Below are positions 5,023-6,325 of a stretch of DNA of 6,325 nt, piece after piece. The translations under genes were made by a program, and so were the position numbers. The stretch covers positions 1 through 6,325 of the forward strand of contig USEH01000128.1 of NCBI GenBank assembly GCA_900553675.1, in the 5' to 3' direction. Origin of the DNA: an uncultured Ruminococcus sp. GTDB taxonomy: Bacteria > Bacillota > Clostridia > Oscillospirales > Ruminococcaceae. Under the pieces are notes generated by a model. The model saw only the letters and a program-made list of their open reading frames with translations. It was not told where the DNA came from and did no database searches. How positions within the stretch are numbered: the stretch's first letter is position 1; each line of letters starts with the position of its first letter.

Positions 5023-6201
5023 TTATTTATTGCCTGCGTAGGTGTCGCTGGTGTCTGCGAAGACTGCCTCGGTCTGTACCTTTCTACGTGAGGTCGCGAC
5101 GCGCTTCATCAGCTCATCCTTATAAAGCTGCTCATCAAACGGTATCTCAACCGGTTTGCCAAGGAAGGACGAAAGGTGCATTGCATTTGAAAGTGTAAGA
5201 CCGTTTATGCCCTCGCTTCCGTCGGCGACAAGCGGCTCGCCTCTGAGGATTGCTCCGCCCCATGCGTTTACAACTCCGATATGCTGGTCATTCTTGCCGT
5301 CCAGCTCGATTTTTACTTCGTGCGCACCGACGTTTCCGAAAGGCACCTTATTTGTCGCGGAAAACTCCTGCTCGGTCATGTCAAATTCAATAACTGTCAG
5401 CTTGCCGTATTCGGCGACGATTTTTGCCTTATCCATCTGGATTTCAAAGCGGTTGGTTCCCCTTGCGTCGCCGGTGGTGGTGATGAACACGCCTGTTGCG
5501 CCGTTGGCGTACTCAACATAGGTGGTAACATCATCCTCAACTTCTATATCATGCCACTTGCCGTAATGGAGATGACTTTCAACCTTAACCGGCATACCGC
5601 AAATCCACTGCCACAAGTCGAGCTGGTGGGGGCACTGATTCAGCAGGACTCCTCCGCCCTCGCCCGACCATGTTGCACGCCAGTTGCCCGAATCGTAGTA
5701 AGCCTGCGGGCGGTACCAGTCGGTGATAATCCAGTTGGTGCGGCGGATTTGTCCGTAAACGCCGGACTGCACAAGCTCGCGCATTTTGCGGTATACGCAG
5801 TTGGTGCGCTGGTTGAACATCATTCCGAATACAACTTCGGGGTGGCGCTTGGCTTCCTCGTTCATCTCGCGGACTTGGAGAGTGTAAACGCCGGCGGGCT
5901 TTTCGCACATAACGTGGATTCCGCGCTTCATGCACTCGATTGCATACTTGGGGTGATCGTAGTGCGGAACGCATATCATGCACGCCTCGATAAGCCCAGA
6001 GTCGAGCATTTCCTCGGCATTCGAGAAGGTTTTGGCATTGGGAAGCGCAGTCTTTGCCCATTCGAGACGGGCAGGATTGATGTCCGCGATGGCGCAAAGC
6101 TCAAAATCGGGACACTTGCCCGAAACGATGTTTCCGGCATGACCGGAACCCATGTTGCCGATTCCGATTATGCCGAGACGAATTTTCTGTGTTGTAGACA
6201 T
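5023..6201 (-). CDS. Gfo/Idh/MocA family NAD(P)-dependent oxidoreductase (copy B)
   Basis: A 392-residue protein, collinear with copy A along its whole length. The Rossmann fold has GIGNMG (13-18) and Asp40 at the end of its second strand; EKP (100-102) holds the active-site lysine Lys101; FNQRTN (129-134), WRATW (174-178), GEGGG (180-184) and NQCPHQLDLW (188-197) with His192/Asp195 follow. The WRATWSGEGGGVLLNQ block is identical in the two copies, while their C-termini differ, so they are related enzymes that may act on different substrates or successive steps. The ATG at 6201 is chosen because AGGAG lies nine bases upstream; in-frame ATGs at 6210 (touching AGGAG) and 6243 are less likely. 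Inverted copies of a 67-bp repeat flank the gene. As with copy A, the substrate is unknown; sugar or inositol derivatives are typical. Confidence 0.92.
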   Translation of the reverse strand: MSTTQKIRLGIIGIGNMGSGHAGNIVSGKCPDFELCAIADINPARLEWAKTALPNAKTFSNAEEMLDSGLIEACMICVPHYDHPKYAIECMKRGIHVMCEKPAGVYTLQVREMNEEAKRHPEVVFGMMFNQRTNCVYRKMRELVQSGVYGQIRRTNWIITDWYRPQAYYDSGNWRATWSGEGGGVLLNQCPHQLDLWQWICGMPVKVESHLHYGKWHDIEVEDDVTTYVEYANGATGVFITTTGDARGTNRFEIQMDKAKIVAEYGKLTVIEFDMTEQEFSATNKVPFGNVGAHEVKIELDGKNDQHIGVVNAWGGAILRGEPLVADGSEGINGLTLSNAMHLSSFLGKPVEIPFDEQLYKDELMKRVATSRRKVQTEAVFADTSDTYAGNK

Positions 6202-6210
6202 AGTGGTCAT

Positions 6211-6226
6211 CTCCTGTAAGATTATA
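6211..6226 (-). promoter_or_regulatory. Ribosome binding site and possible -10 box of copy B
   Basis: AGGAG (6215-6211) lies nine bases before the ATG at 6201. A perfect TATAAT (6226-6221) sits only five bases before it; a transcript from this box would start at about the Shine-Dalgarno itself. The best -35 candidate, TTGAAT, is only 15 bases upstream. The ribosome binding site is well supported; the promoter is doubtful. Confidence 0.45.
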
Positions 6227-6258
6227 TTGTTTTTATTTGACATTCAAAGTATCAAAAC

Positions 6259-6325
6259 CAAAATTAAAAAAGCTTTAGATCCAGCCTTTCTCGAAAGGCT
6301 GGCAGGGTCTTGGGGCGGCGCCCCA
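6259..6325 (+). repeat. 67-bp inverted repeat, right copy, cut by the window edge
   Basis: This is the inverted partner of 4942-5008, differing at two positions. Here the central palindrome CCAGCCTTTC-tc-GAAAGGCTGG is perfect, whereas the left copy has one broken pair. It lies upstream of copy B, about 57 bases before its start codon. The unit probably continues beyond the window, perhaps into the same hairpin series as on the left side. Confidence 0.9.

Noticed and set aside
5281..6219. Plus-strand reading frame of 312 residues
   Set aside because: It is antisense to copy B, whose family motifs are unmistakable on the other strand.

Overview
The window looks like chromosome from an endospore-forming clostridium (Bacillota, Clostridia, plausibly an Oscillospiraceae/Ruminococcaceae-type gut anaerobe). 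The basis is the 3' end of the sporulation protease gene spoIVB at the left edge, near-consensus sigma-A promoters, purine-rich Shine-Dalgarno sites, mid-range base composition, and gaps filled with hairpin-rich repeats. The genus assignment is inference.

Layout. 1-161 (+): C-terminus of SpoIVB. 162-547: a gap holding structured repeat R1 and a strong promoter. 548-1747 (+): a protein of the F420-0:gamma-glutamyl ligase (CofE-like) superfamily. 1748-2038: a gap filled mostly by repeat R2. 2039-2479 (+): FucU/RbsD-family sugar mutarotase, closed by a clear intrinsic terminator. 2480-2782: terminator, short direct repeat D1 and a long palindrome. 2783-3160 (-): an unrecognised 125-residue protein with its own promoter and an ideal ribosome binding site. 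3161-3500: that promoter, direct repeat D2 and repeat R3. 3501-4673 (-) and 5023-6201 (-): two paralogous Gfo/Idh/MocA-family NAD(P)-dependent sugar or polyol oxidoreductases. A 349-bp gap between them carries a run of about seven consecutive hairpins. A 67-bp inverted repeat brackets the second oxidoreductase gene and runs off the right edge.

The metabolic theme is small-sugar handling: an anomer-interconverting mutarotase beside two related dehydrogenases. No transporter or kinase is present, so the substrate cannot be named. The CofE-like protein sits upstream of fucU in the same direction and could be co-transcribed with it, but no functional link is shown. spoIVB is a chromosomal backbone gene, so this is probably backbone with accessory inserts rather than an obvious mobile element.

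The most unusual part is the non-coding DNA. Every substantial gap contains structured repeats from at least four families: R1-R3, D1/D2, the long palindrome, and the GC-rich hairpin array with its inverted 67-bp unit. R1-R3 share a hairpin whose stem varies in a partly compensatory way. No CRISPR array, tRNA, rRNA or transposase gene was seen.
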